Positions 53,678 through 63,404 of a DNA stretch of 64,000 bases are shown here, one piece after another. Made by a program: the position numbers and the translations under genes. Source of the stretch: Labilithrix sp. (GTDB taxonomy: Bacteria > Myxococcota_A > Polyangia > Polyangiales > Polyangiaceae); contig JAHBWC010000018.1 in assembly GCA_019637225.1 (NCBI GenBank), forward strand, positions 1-64,000. Direction: 5' to 3'. The notes below the pieces were generated by a model. It was given only the letters and a program-made list of their open reading frames with translations. It did not search any database and had not been told where the DNA came from. How positions within the stretch are numbered: position 1 is the stretch's first letter; every line of letters begins with the position of its first letter.

Positions 53678-55996
53678 ATGAGAACGTGGCTGGCGGGGAT
53701 GGCGCTGCTCGTCGGTGCGGCGTGTGGGGGCGACGGCGGGACCGACGGCGCGTCGTCGAGCGGTGGCGAGGACGCCGGCGACGGGGGCGGCGTCGCGCTT
53801 CCAGGGCTCGACGCGCGGCCGGTCAACGCCACGTGTCGCGCGCCCGCGCGCCCGCCGACGTCGACGGGCGGCGTCATCGGACTCACGCCGGCCTTCCCGA
53901 ACATGGACTTCGACGGCAAGGCGATCGGCGTGGTCCGGTCGCGCCGGGGCGCGTCGGGACCGCTTCGCTGGTTCGTCGTCGAGCGGGACGGCAAGATCTG
54001 GACCTTCGTCGACGACAAGGCGTCGAAGGACGGCCTCGCCGCCGACGGCGTCACGGCCGTCCCGCGCGCCGAGCTGTTCTTCACGCTCCCCGTCACCCCG
54101 TCCGGGCTACAGGGCGAAGGTGGGCTCCTCGGCGTCGCGTTCGATCCCGACTTCGGGCTCCGCGACGACGCGGGCTTCGTCTACCTCCACTACACGACGT
54201 TCCCAGAGAACAACGTGTGGCGCTTCCGGATCGGCGGCGCGCCGGGCGGCTTCACGATCGCCTCGTCCGAGCGGATCTTCACGACGCCCTCCGGCGGCAC
54301 GAACCACTGGGGCGGCGACCTCAAGTTCGGGCCCGACGGCTACCTCTACGTCGCCCTCGGCGACGGCGGCAACGGCTATCGCGAGGCCGATGCGCAGAAG
54401 CTCTCGTGGATGCGCGGCAAGATCCTGCGCATCGATCCACGCTCGGTCGCGACCGGCTACGCCGTGCCGCCGAATAACCCGTTCGGCGGGGCGAGCCGAT
54501 GCGACAACCTCGATCTGGCCACGCTGACGGCGCGCACGGACGCATGCCCGGAGGTCTTCGCCTACGGCTTTCGCAACCCCTGGCGCATCACCTTCGATCG
54601 CGAGACCGGCGATCTCTGGCTCGGCGACGTCGGGACGCGGAAGGAAGAGATCGACCTCGTCCGGTCCGGCAAGAACTACGGCTGGAGCGTGTGCGACGGC
54701 GTCATCGGGACGGGGTGTCCGCCCGCCAACGCCGCCTCGACGATGATCGCGCCGGTCGCGCAGTACCGGGAGTTCTCGATGGGCGCCGCGTCGGTGACGG
54801 GCGGGTACGTCTACCGCGGGAGCGCCCTCGGCACCGCGCTTCGAGGCGCGTACATCTTCTCGGACTTCTACTCGGGGCAGCTGTTCGTGATCGATCAGCC
54901 CTACGCCAACGTCGCCGAGCCGTTCGCGGTGACGAAGACCTACGAGCACCCCTTGGCGGCGGACTACCCGAACGCGCCGAAGTTCCGCGTGCTCGACGGC
55001 GCGACGGTCCCCATGGTCGTGACGTTCGCCGAGGACGAGAACGCGGAGCTCCTCGCGGTGACCTTCGGCGCCGGCAAGGGCCAGGGCGTCCTCCGGCTCT
55101 CGCCACCGGGCGCCCCGGTCGCCGACACGATCCCGAGCCTCCTCTCGAAGACGGGCTGCGTCGATCCGAACGACCCGACGAAGCCGGCGCCGGGCGTGAT
55201 CCCGTACGAGCTCAACGCGCCGTTCTGGTCCGACGGGGCCGACAAGACCCGGTTCTTCGCGCTGCCCGACGGCAAGACGATCGGCATCGGGCCCGGCGGC
55301 GACTGGGATCTGCCGAACGAGTCGGTGACGATGAAGCACTTTCGCCTCGGCGGAAAGCTCATCGAGACGCGCCTCTTCGTGCGTCACCTCGACGGCGGGT
55401 GGGCCGGGTACACCTACGTCTGGAACGACGCACAGACCGACGCGGTGAAGGCGAACCCGGTCGGCGAGACGCGGGCGGTCGGCGCCGAGACGTGGAGCTA
55501 CCCGTCGCGGGCGCGTTGCACGTCGTGCCATACGCGGGAGGCCGGCGGAACGCTCGGCCTCGAGACTCGGCAGCTCAACCGCAACGTCGTCTACGCGGCG
55601 ACGGGGCGGGACGCGAACCAGATCGACACGCTCGCGCACATCGGGATGTTCGCGGCGGCGCCGGGCAAGGCGGCGACGCTGCCCGCGTTCGTCGCGCCGT
55701 TCGGAGACGGGCCGCTCGAGACGCGGGCGCGCGTCTACCTCCACGCGAACTGCTCGAGCTGTCACCGGGGCGACAGGCGGCCGGCGCTCGAGATCGACAA
55801 GACGCTCGCCGAGACGGGCCTCTGCGACGATCCGGCGCTGATCGTTCCGGGCGATCCGGCGGCCTCGCGCCTCGTGACGTTGCTCGAGAGCCCGGACCTG
55901 ACGGTGCGCATGCCGAAGAACGCGGGCAACGTCATCGACGCCGCCGGCGTGAAGCTCGTCTCGGACTGGATCCGCTCGCGCAAGTCGTGCCCGTGA
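53678..55996 (+). CDS. PQQ-type sugar dehydrogenase fused to a cytochrome c-like domain, lipoprotein
   Basis: 772 aa from the ATG at 53678 with GGGAG upstream; the signal ends in GAAC. The first 430 residues form a glucose/sorbosone dehydrogenase propeller: GEGGLLGVAFDPDF, NHWGGDLKFGPDG (His), ALGDGG and YGFRNPWRI (Arg), as in soluble PQQ glucose dehydrogenase. The C-terminal part contains two haem motifs, CTSCH (614-618) and CSSCH (692-696), linked to blocks seen in the DUF1588-type cytochromes. It would oxidise sugars or alcohols in the periplasm and pass electrons to its own haems. It starts 17 bp after the zinc-ribbon gene. Confidence 0.85.
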   Translation: MRTWLAGMALLVGAACGGDGGTDGASSSGGEDAGDGGGVALPGLDARPVNATCRAPARPPTSTGGVIGLTPAFPNMDFDGKAIGVVRSRRGASGPLRWFVVERDGKIWTFVDDKASKDGLAADGVTAVPRAELFFTLPVTPSGLQGEGGLLGVAFDPDFGLRDDAGFVYLHYTTFPENNVWRFRIGGAPGGFTIASSERIFTTPSGGTNHWGGDLKFGPDGYLYVALGDGGNGYREADAQKLSWMRGKILRIDPRSVATGYAVPPNNPFGGASRCDNLDLATLTARTDACPEVFAYGFRNPWRITFDRETGDLWLGDVGTRKEEIDLVRSGKNYGWSVCDGVIGTGCPPANAASTMIAPVAQYREFSMGAASVTGGYVYRGSALGTALRGAYIFSDFYSGQLFVIDQPYANVAEPFAVTKTYEHPLAADYPNAPKFRVLDGATVPMVVTFAEDENAELLAVTFGAGKGQGVLRLSPPGAPVADTIPSLLSKTGCVDPNDPTKPAPGVIPYELNAPFWSDGADKTRFFALPDGKTIGIGPGGDWDLPNESVTMKHFRLGGKLIETRLFVRHLDGGWAGYTYVWNDAQTDAVKANPVGETRAVGAETWSYPSRARCTSCHTREAGGTLGLETRQLNRNVVYAATGRDANQIDTLAHIGMFAAAPGKAATLPAFVAPFGDGPLETRARVYLHANCSSCHRGDRRPALEIDKTLAETGLCDDPALIVPGDPAASRLVTLLESPDLTVRMPKNAGNVIDAAGVKLVSDWIRSRKSCP

Positions 55997-56008
55997 TGCG
56001 GGCACGAC
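55984..56008. terminator. Perfect hairpin with the stop codon in its loop
   Basis: The arms GTCGTGCCCG (55984-55993) and CGGGCACGAC (55999-56008) enclose the loop TGATG; its first three bases are the stop codon of the sugar dehydrogenase. The convergent barrel gene ends 25 bp further on. Confidence 0.7.
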
Positions 56009-56033
56009 GGCGCGCGCGGTGCGCCGCTTTGGC

Positions 56034-57869
56034 TTAGAAGCGCGCCTGGACGGCCACGGCCGCGCCGAGGCGGTTCGGGCTCTGGAACACGCGCAGCGAC
56101 GCGGAGCCTTCCGTGGGATCGCGGACGACGAGCGTGCCGTTGTTGTCGCGGATGAACTGGATCCATCCGACGAGCGCGAACATGTCGGAGATGTCCCAGC
56201 GCATCGCGAGGCGCGCCTGCATGACCGGCGTGCGGTCCTTGTTGTACGGGAGGATCGACTCGTCGCCCTGCTGGCGGACGACGATGACGCGCTGAGCGGG
56301 GATACCGCCGTCGGAGAACTCGCTGCGGAACGTCGCGGGGAGCTGGAAGCCGCCGCCGATGCCCGGCGTGAGCCGCGCCGCGGCGATGTGGTAGTCCGCG
56401 GCGAGCGCGCCGAAGAGCTCCGGGTCCGTCTTCGCGCTCTGCGGGAGCGTCTCGAACGGGATGAAGCCGGGGACGTTGCGGACGACGAAGTTCAGGTTTC
56501 GGTAGATGCCCGTCGCGCTGACGCGGAGGTAGCCCGCTCGGACGACGCCCTGGACCGCGCCGGCCATCGCGCCTTGATCGCGCGTCGCGCCGGCGGCGTC
56601 GAAGTCCTTCAGGTGCTGCTGGAGGAGCGCGCCTTCGGCGCTGACGCTCCAGGCGAACTGGTTCGGGTCGTACTTCTCCGGCTTGAAGAGGATGAGCGGC
56701 TTCGAGGGATCGTTCCGGTAGAGGAGGAAGTCGACCGACTGCGGCACCGGCATGTTCTGGTGCACGACGAGGCGGCCCGAGCCGCCGTACGTGTAGACGG
56801 ACTTGCCGCGGACGTCCTCGAGGTCGAACTTGCCCTGCTGGAAGAAGCCGCCGCCGACATCCATGCGCACGTTCTCGTGCGGGTCGACGCCTGCGCCGCC
56901 GAGGAAGCCGTAGTTCGTCTCGCCGACGCGGACGGTCTCGACCTCGCTCTCGCCGCCGGGGTTCAGCACCTGCTCCGGCTGGATGATGGTCGCCGTCTTG
57001 AAGCCGGCGAAGACGTAGAACTTCTCGTGGTCGTACTGGAGCTTCGCGCCGGGCGCGGCGCCCTGGAGACGCGGGAAGATCGACTGGTTGATGTTCGCCG
57101 CGGTGCCGCCCCAGGAGAGATCGTAGAGGTAGCCGAGGCGGAAGCGGTCGGTGTCGAGCGGGAAGAAGGTGAAGCCGAGGCCCTCCTTCTCCTTCGCGCT
57201 CGTGTTGTAGAAGAGGCGCAGGTACGAGCCGGTGTCGTAGAGCGCCGAGTTGAGGTTGCCGGTGTTCGCCGCGAGCTGTCCGAGGTCGAAGCGGAGGACG
57301 AGCGCGGCCTCCGTCGTCAGCCCGTTGATGAACGACGGGAGCTTCTTGTACATCACGAGGTGCGTGAGGTTCTCGCGACCCGTGAAGCGTGAGTTCAGGT
57401 TGTCGAAGAAGAGTCGGTACTGCGGACGCTCGCCGACGCTGAACGTGGGAGACAGCGGGATGATCTCGCCCGTCTTGTGGAGGAAGTCGTCGTCACCGAA
57501 GGTCCAGGTGAGACGCGTATCCATGAAGCCGCGGCCCTCGGCGGCGCCCGGCGGCGCGGTCCCGGCGGCGCGCGCGCCGGCGGTGCCCGAGACGTCGACG
57601 TCCGGCTGCGGTTTGGCGTCGGTCGGCGCCGGCGCTTGACCGTCCTGCGACGTCGCCGCGCCGCTCACTCCCAGGCCGCCGCTCGCGTCGGCGCCGGGCG
57701 TCGTGCCGCTCGCGGGCGACGTCCCCGGAGCGTTCGGCGCCGTCTGTGTCGTCGACGAGGGGGCGGGCTGCGCCAGCGCGGGGCGCGCGCTGCAGAGGAC
57801 GCCGGCGAGCGAGCCGACGACCGAGAGACCTAGCGTGAACGGGCCGAGCCTGGAGAGAGACGAGCGCAT
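56034..57869 (-). CDS. Outer-membrane beta-barrel protein
   Basis: 611 aa from the ATG at 57869. A Sec signal ends in PALA/QP. After a Pro/Ala/Gly-rich stretch (about 35-110) the body is made of alternating amphipathic strands (MDTRLTWTFGDDD, YLRLFYNTS, FRLGYLYDLSW, VYTYGGSGRLVVHQ, LAMRWDISDMFALVGW), and it ends in VQARF with a terminal Phe, the usual barrel-assembly signal. The cargo or role is unknown; there is no TonB box or plug. It is 65 bp downstream of the lipoprotein gene on the same strand and probably part of a three-gene operon with the phosphoesterase. Confidence 0.75.
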   Translation of the reverse strand: MRSSLSRLGPFTLGLSVVGSLAGVLCSARPALAQPAPSSTTQTAPNAPGTSPASGTTPGADASGGLGVSGAATSQDGQAPAPTDAKPQPDVDVSGTAGARAAGTAPPGAAEGRGFMDTRLTWTFGDDDFLHKTGEIIPLSPTFSVGERPQYRLFFDNLNSRFTGRENLTHLVMYKKLPSFINGLTTEAALVLRFDLGQLAANTGNLNSALYDTGSYLRLFYNTSAKEKEGLGFTFFPLDTDRFRLGYLYDLSWGGTAANINQSIFPRLQGAAPGAKLQYDHEKFYVFAGFKTATIIQPEQVLNPGGESEVETVRVGETNYGFLGGAGVDPHENVRMDVGGGFFQQGKFDLEDVRGKSVYTYGGSGRLVVHQNMPVPQSVDFLLYRNDPSKPLILFKPEKYDPNQFAWSVSAEGALLQQHLKDFDAAGATRDQGAMAGAVQGVVRAGYLRVSATGIYRNLNFVVRNVPGFIPFETLPQSAKTDPELFGALAADYHIAAARLTPGIGGGFQLPATFRSEFSDGGIPAQRVIVVRQQGDESILPYNKDRTPVMQARLAMRWDISDMFALVGWIQFIRDNNGTLVVRDPTEGSASLRVFQSPNRLGAAVAVQARF

Positions 57870-57934
57870 CGAGCGAGCTCCACGAGAGAGAACGAGAGAC
57901 AGGGGCAAGGACGAAGACGAGGAACGCGCCGCGA

Positions 57935-59527
57935 CTACTGCGGGTTCTCGTCGAGAACCGTGCGCGGGAACACGCACGCTTTGTCGGAAGGAAGAGGAGT
58001 CGCGCTGAGATCGACGACGATGTCGTCCTTGCAACGAGCCTCGATGGTGAACTGCGCTCCACCCGAGAAGAAGTGGAGGGTGCCGGTGAAGGCCTTGATC
58101 GGCTTGCCCTTCATCGCGACCGGGTCGAACTCGGCGGAGGCCGTGGCGTCCGCCTGGATGGCCGCGGCGGTGCCGTTCACGTCGGTGAGCGTGAGGCGGA
58201 AGTTGCTGCGCGCAGCGAAGTTCGAGTACTCCGTGCACTCCGGGTCCTTCGTGCAGGCGTCGGAGCACCGCTGCTCGGGCACGCCCGTCGTGAAGTCGAT
58301 CCGGCCGTCCCGGTTGAAGTCGCAGTTGCTCGCGTCCGCGTTGGGGACGAAGATTCCGCCTTGCTCGGGCACGAAGGCGGGCCCGAACTTCGGCGTCACC
58401 ATCAGCCCGAGCGCGTCTCCCGAGGAGACGGCTCGAACCAGGCTGGCCGAGAGCGGCAGCAGCGACGCCGGCGTGATGTCGAGCGGCTCGAGGACGCGCG
58501 GCTCGGGGACGAGGCAGGGGCGCTCTTGCGGGTCCCACTCCTCGAGCGTCCACGTCGGATACGAGATCTGCGTCAGGCCGAAGAACTCCGTCGCGGTGCC
58601 GGCGAAGGTCCGGAGGCGGTCGCAGACGCGCATGCGCGGCGGCGCGTTGAAGTTGAACGAGAAGACGCTGTTGAAGCCGCCGCGCTGGTCCTTGACGTCG
58701 GTCACGTAGAAGCCGTCGGACGAGATTCGCGTCACGACCATGTCGAAGTCGAACTCCTGCGAGCCGTCGGACTTCTCGTGGAAGCCCGTGTCGAGCAGGA
58801 TTTGCTCCTTCGGGTACGGCGTCTTCCCGCTGCCCGAGCAGGTGGCCGGGTCCGCCGGGTCGGTGCATTTGAGCCCGCGCACGTCGGCGACGCGCGGCAG
58901 GTGATAGAAGATCGGCGGGCTCGCCCCTTGCGCGTAGCTCCCGCCGGTCTCGCTGTCGTCGTTCGCGAACGCGCAGCCCGGGTCGGCGGGGAAGTCGATC
59001 AGCCCGTCGCCGTCGTCGTCGATGCCGTTGGAGCACGCGGGCGGCGGATCTCCCAGCGGGTCGACCGGCACGTAGCCGAGGTCGTCGGCGAGGATGTAGG
59101 TCGTCCCGTACGCGTTGGTGACGGAGACCGTCGTCTCCGGCGAGACGCCGTTGCTCAGCTTGAGGCTCCGGCCTTCGGCGTCCGGTGAGTCGATGCGCTC
59201 GATGGCGCCCGGCTTCGACGAGATGCGGACGTACCCGTTGAAGCCGAGGTCGACGTTCCCCGCGGCGTCGAGGGCGCGGACGACGATCCGAAACGGCTTC
59301 GGCTGGTCGATCGAGAGCGTGAGCGGGCGGAGGCGCGTTCCCACCACGGCCGGATCGTCGGCTCCGACGAGCTCGACGGCGAGGCGGGTACCTGCGCGTG
59401 GCGGGCTGAAGCCCTGGGTGTCGCACGCGCCCTGGGTACACGCGACGGCGAGGACGGAGGCGCCGAAGAGGAGGCGCGCGCCGCCGAGCGAGGGCGAGCG
59501 CCGAGTCGGCGAGGGGAGGCGCTTCAT
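57935..59527 (-). CDS. Large lipoprotein with calcium-type DxDxDG motif
   Basis: 530 aa from the ATG at 59527, which overlaps the previous stop (ATGA). The lipobox is AVAC. After about 50 residues an Ig-like beta domain (VVRALDAAGNVDLGFNGYVRI) is followed by a calcium-binding-like loop (NGIDDDGDGLIDFPADPGC), then a large beta-rich domain with several cysteines and a second Asn/Asp loop (CDFNRDGRIDFT). No named family is recognised. Gene order suggests that it is presented on the outer membrane together with the barrel and the phosphoesterase. Confidence 0.72.
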   Translation of the reverse strand: MKRLPSPTRRSPSLGGARLLFGASVLAVACTQGACDTQGFSPPRAGTRLAVELVGADDPAVVGTRLRPLTLSIDQPKPFRIVVRALDAAGNVDLGFNGYVRISSKPGAIERIDSPDAEGRSLKLSNGVSPETTVSVTNAYGTTYILADDLGYVPVDPLGDPPPACSNGIDDDGDGLIDFPADPGCAFANDDSETGGSYAQGASPPIFYHLPRVADVRGLKCTDPADPATCSGSGKTPYPKEQILLDTGFHEKSDGSQEFDFDMVVTRISSDGFYVTDVKDQRGGFNSVFSFNFNAPPRMRVCDRLRTFAGTATEFFGLTQISYPTWTLEEWDPQERPCLVPEPRVLEPLDITPASLLPLSASLVRAVSSGDALGLMVTPKFGPAFVPEQGGIFVPNADASNCDFNRDGRIDFTTGVPEQRCSDACTKDPECTEYSNFAARSNFRLTLTDVNGTAAAIQADATASAEFDPVAMKGKPIKAFTGTLHFFSGGAQFTIEARCKDDIVVDLSATPLPSDKACVFPRTVLDENPQ

Positions 59528-61998
59528 CGACCGAGCATCTCCACGCGGCCGTCGCTGATGCTTCCGATCGTCGGGTCGATGCACGCGAGGATCTTGCACT
59601 CCTCGCCGGCGATCGCGCACGCGTTGACCGGCGTCTTGCACGCGGTCAGGTCGGGGGCATCGGCGCAGCGTCGGAGGTGGAACTGAGCGACCTCGTCGCG
59701 GCAGCTGCGCCGGACGCAGCGACCGTTGCCGGTCGCGCAGGCGCCTTCCGTTCGGCAGACCCGCCCGTCCTCGACGGCGTGCCCCGCGCACGCGCAGACC
59801 TGGGCCGTGTCACCGCAGTCGTCGTCGGTGGTGCACGCCTTCAGCCCGTCGGGCGTGGCGTTCGCCGCGTCCCAGCCGCACGGGCGACCGGCGCGGAGGT
59901 AGTCGATCAAGGCGTCGCGCTGCTGGATCTTCGTGTCGAACTGGGTGGTGTTGCGCTGCAGCACGCGGAAGCCGGAGCCGCCCGTCGCGAGGTAGTTGCT
60001 CGTCGCGAGCTCGTAGAGGTTCGTCGGCTTGATCGCGGAGAGGCAGAGCCCGTTCGCCTTGCCCTCGGCCTTCTGGCACGAGCCGGGGAGGGGCTTGGCC
60101 GGATCGTCGGAGCACTCCGCGTCGTCCTTGCAGACCTTGCCGGTCGTGCCGATGTAGACCTGCTCGGCGCACGAGTCGATCTCGCACTCGCTCTTCTCGA
60201 GGTTGCAGATGCTCCCTTTGAGGCGGAGCGCGCAGGTCGCCTCCGTGCCGGCGGCGCACCGGACGATGCAGCGGTTCGTCGCGACGTCGCACGCATCGCG
60301 GCCGACCGCGATGCACTCGCTGTCCTCGGTGCAAGGGATCGCGACGCGGTCGCAGCCGGTGCAGTTGAGCCGGACGCGCGCGCCGGCGATCTGGATCTGC
60401 GAGCTGCATCCGCGACGAGCCGAGCGGCGCGCGGTGAAGTCGAAGAGCTCCTGCACCTCGGTCCCGGAGAGCTGCATCTTCGTGATCGAGTTGTCGAACG
60501 GGAAGATGTTGAACATCTGCTCGATCGTGACCGGACCGGGGTTCAAGTCGGCGCGGATGCCGGTCGAGTTCGTGAGCGAGAAGTCGGTCTGGATGCCGAG
60601 TCGAAGCCAGATCGCGTTGCCGACGACGTTGCCGAGCGGAGAGTCGCCGCCGGTCGTCGAGAAGCGGCGCGAGCCGAGCGGGCTGTAGCCGACGAGGATG
60701 TCGAGGTCGACGAGGTTGTCGAGCGCGCGCTGATACGGGATCAGCATCTGCACCATGACCGGGTCCTCGGGGACCGTCGCCTCGATCGGGAACGCCTGGT
60801 AGCGAATGGTCTGGATCTCGAAGCCGTTGACCGCGTCGTAGTCGGCCGGATCCGCCGTCGGCGACGCGCGGCTCGGGTCGTTGGTGACCACGAGATCGAG
60901 CCGGCCGACGTACTTGGCGAAGGCCCCGGAGTGGGCGATGACGACGCGTCGCGGCTTGCACGGCCGCTTGAACGCCCACGGGTGGTTCACCGGGTCGAGC
61001 TTGCCGGCCGGACCCTTGAGCTCGGGCTCCGGATCGTCCGGCGGCTCGGCCGAGGGGTCGATCGACGCGTTCGGGTCGACGGCCCAGACGAACCCGGGGT
61101 TGTTCGGGTCGGCGGAGCAGTCGCGGATCTCCTGGGGCGGGTTGATCACGACGTGGTTGTGGCCGCCCGTGATGAAGTCGAGACCAGTCGTCCCGCGGAT
61201 GGCGCGCTGATCGACCTCGAGGCCCATGTGCGAGACGCCGCCGATGAGGTCCACATACGGCCTGAGCAGGTCGATGTAGAACTGCATCATCTCGATCGTG
61301 TTGAGCGGCGTGATTCCGGACCGGTTCGGCTGGTCGAAGATCGACGTGAGGCTCGAGAGGTTCGCCATCCCGATGACGGCGATCTTCAGCCCGCCGACGT
61401 TCAGGACGGTGAACGGTCGCGCGACGGTGCCGATGCGGCCGACCGTGGCGTTGGCGCCGTCCTGCGACGAGTTCTCGTACTTGTAGTTGGCGCTGAGGAG
61501 CGCGAAGCTCGACCAGCGCTGGAACTGCGTCGCGAGGTTCTGCGCGCCGAAGTCGAACTCGTGGTTGCCGACGACCGCGGCGTCCACGCCGAGCTGGCTC
61601 ATCGCGCGGACCTCGGGCTCGCCGCGGAAGAAGTTGAAGACCGGCGCGCCCTGGAAGCAGTCGCCCGAGTCGAGGTGGATCACGCGTCCGGCCCGCGCGC
61701 GCTCGCGGTTCAGGACGTAGGCCATGCGGGCGACGCCACCGATGTTGGCGACGGTCCCGATCTCACCCAGGCCGAGCGTGGCGTCGGCCTGCGTGATGAC
61801 CTGCTCGTACGGAAAGAGCCGGGAGTGGATGTCCGAGGTGTGCAGGATCGTGAGACTCACGTCGCACGTCTGCCCCTGCGGACACGGGCCCTGGGCCCCG
61901 TCCTCGTTCGAAGAGCATGCGGGCTGGGATCCCGCGAGGAGGCCGACCCCGCCGATCGCGAGGAGGGCCGCGGTGATGCGCGCAGCGAAAGCACCCAT
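59524..61998 (-). CDS. 5'-nucleotidase/UshA-like metallophosphoesterase lipoprotein with Cys-rich insertion
   Basis: 824 aa. A signal with cysteine in SQPACSS. The calcineurin-like domain shows all the metal motifs: SDIH (55-58), DSGDCFQG (110-117), GNHEFDFG (144-151), SHMG and GGHNHVV. The C-terminal 5'-nucleotidase domain is split: the FNIFPFDN...ELFDF block and the LATSNYLATGGSGF block are separated by about 110 residues rich in cysteine (about 545-650, near 60,360-60,040). Another Cys-rich segment follows to the end. Hydrolysis of nucleotides or other phosphate esters at the cell surface is likely. It is the first gene of a three-gene unit. Confidence 0.85.
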   Translation of the reverse strand: MGAFAARITAALLAIGGVGLLAGSQPACSSNEDGAQGPCPQGQTCDVSLTILHTSDIHSRLFPYEQVITQADATLGLGEIGTVANIGGVARMAYVLNRERARAGRVIHLDSGDCFQGAPVFNFFRGEPEVRAMSQLGVDAAVVGNHEFDFGAQNLATQFQRWSSFALLSANYKYENSSQDGANATVGRIGTVARPFTVLNVGGLKIAVIGMANLSSLTSIFDQPNRSGITPLNTIEMMQFYIDLLRPYVDLIGGVSHMGLEVDQRAIRGTTGLDFITGGHNHVVINPPQEIRDCSADPNNPGFVWAVDPNASIDPSAEPPDDPEPELKGPAGKLDPVNHPWAFKRPCKPRRVVIAHSGAFAKYVGRLDLVVTNDPSRASPTADPADYDAVNGFEIQTIRYQAFPIEATVPEDPVMVQMLIPYQRALDNLVDLDILVGYSPLGSRRFSTTGGDSPLGNVVGNAIWLRLGIQTDFSLTNSTGIRADLNPGPVTIEQMFNIFPFDNSITKMQLSGTEVQELFDFTARRSARRGCSSQIQIAGARVRLNCTGCDRVAIPCTEDSECIAVGRDACDVATNRCIVRCAAGTEATCALRLKGSICNLEKSECEIDSCAEQVYIGTTGKVCKDDAECSDDPAKPLPGSCQKAEGKANGLCLSAIKPTNLYELATSNYLATGGSGFRVLQRNTTQFDTKIQQRDALIDYLRAGRPCGWDAANATPDGLKACTTDDDCGDTAQVCACAGHAVEDGRVCRTEGACATGNGRCVRRSCRDEVAQFHLRRCADAPDLTACKTPVNACAIAGEECKILACIDPTIGSISDGRVEMLGR

Positions 61999-62276
61999 GA
62001 GGCGGCGCGCACCCTAACACGCCTCCGAGCGTCGCGGAGAGGCTTCCGACGAGCGCGGGCCCGGTCGGGCTCGTGTCGCCCCGGCACGACGCACGGCGGC
62101 GCCGTTCGGGCGATTCCAGAGGCCGCTCGGCCTCGAGACCAGCCGTTCGCGGAACGGGCACGTTGCCGTCACCGGGGCCCGACCTATCGATGAACCGGCG
62201 ACTGGGGCGGAGCTCGTTCGAGCGGCTCGTCACGCGTCGCCGTGCGTCACAGCCTGCCCCGCGGAGCGATGAACCG
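61999..62276. other. 278-bp divergent intergenic region
   Basis: Between the phosphoesterase (minus) and alpha/beta hydrolase (plus) genes. It should contain both promoters. A TTAGGGT stretch about 20 bp before the phosphoesterase start could be a -10, without a clear -35. Nothing else is seen. Confidence 0.3.
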
Positions 62277-63404
62277 ATGACGATGTCCGGGAGTGAGGAC
62301 GAGACGCGCACGAGGCCGAGGGGACTGCCGCGGGCGCTGGTGGCGCTCCTCCGTCTCGGCGCGTGGCTGGCGGCGCTGCCCTACGCCGTCGTCGTCGTCC
62401 TGGTGCTGACCGGGCCGCCGACGTGGTCGGCCGTCGCCTACCTCGCCGGAATGGGTGCGCTCTTGTGGGGTCTCATGACGCTGCCCGGCGGCGCCGGCGA
62501 CGGGAGACCCGTCCGCCGCCTTCGCCGGCCCCGCGGCCTCGCGCGCGGCGCCGTGCTCGCGCTCCTCGCCGTCGGGATCATCCGGGGGTGCACCGCGCGC
62601 GCGGGCGAGACGATGGCGTTCGCGCCGGAGCCGCGGCTGGTCGCGCGGCTCGTCGACGAGCAGGACGTCGCAGTGGCCGGCACCCGCGTGCTCGTCGCGG
62701 GCGGCGCGCTCCGGGACGACGCGGAGGAGCTGCCGTCGGCGATGCGCGCCGCGTACGCCGCGATGCGCGCGGAGGAGGGGGACGCGCCGTCGCCCGTGCT
62801 CGCGACGTACCTCGGGATGCAGTCGCCGTCGGACTTCGACCTCGTGGTCTTCGCGCCGGCGTCCGAGCCGGCGCCGCGCGAGGCGGTCGTGTTCCTCCAC
62901 GGCTACGCCGGCAATTTCGCGCTGCCCTGCTGGCAGATGGCCCGCGCCGTCGCGCCGCTCGGCGTGCTCACGGCGTGTCCGTCCACGCGCTGGATCGGCG
63001 ACTGGTGGTCGCCGAACGGCGAGGCGACTCTCCGGCGTACGGTCGACGCGCTCCACGCGCGCGGGATCACGCGCATCGTGCTGGCGGGCCTCTCGAACGG
63101 CGGATACGGCGCCTCGCGGCTCGCTCCGCGGATGCGCGGCTCGTTCGTCGGACTCGTCCTGGTCTCGGGGGCGGCGCCGGACGCGGGGCCGCCGGGGATG
63201 CCGACGCTCGTGGTCCACGGCCGGAAGGACTCGATGGCGCGCTTCTCGAGCGCGAGCTCCTACGCCGCGCGGACGGGGGCGAGGCTGGTCGCGCTCGACG
63301 CGGGCCATTTCTCGATGCTGGTCCGCTCCGAGGAGAACGACGCGGCCGTTCGCGCGTTCGTCGGCACGGTCCTCGGCAAGAGGGCGACGGTCAGTTCGCG
63401 TTGA
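62277..63404 (+). CDS. Membrane-anchored alpha/beta hydrolase
   Basis: 375 aa from the ATG at 62277 (another ATG two codons later; GGAG lies 11 nt upstream). Two or three N-terminal hydrophobic helices (VALLRLGAWLAALPYAVVVV, AVAYLAGMGALLWGLMTL, GAVLALLAVGII) anchor it. The hydrolase domain has the oxyanion region LHGYAGN, nucleophile elbow GLSNGG, acid in VHGRKD and His in DAGHFSM. It is an esterase- or peptidase-like enzyme on the outer face of the inner membrane; the substrate is unknown. Its end overlaps the convergent gene by 14 bp. Confidence 0.75.
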   Translation: MTMSGSEDETRTRPRGLPRALVALLRLGAWLAALPYAVVVVLVLTGPPTWSAVAYLAGMGALLWGLMTLPGGAGDGRPVRRLRRPRGLARGAVLALLAVGIIRGCTARAGETMAFAPEPRLVARLVDEQDVAVAGTRVLVAGGALRDDAEELPSAMRAAYAAMRAEEGDAPSPVLATYLGMQSPSDFDLVVFAPASEPAPREAVVFLHGYAGNFALPCWQMARAVAPLGVLTACPSTRWIGDWWSPNGEATLRRTVDALHARGITRIVLAGLSNGGYGASRLAPRMRGSFVGLVLVSGAAPDAGPPGMPTLVVHGRKDSMARFSSASSYAARTGARLVALDAGHFSMLVRSEENDAAVRAFVGTVLGKRATVSSR

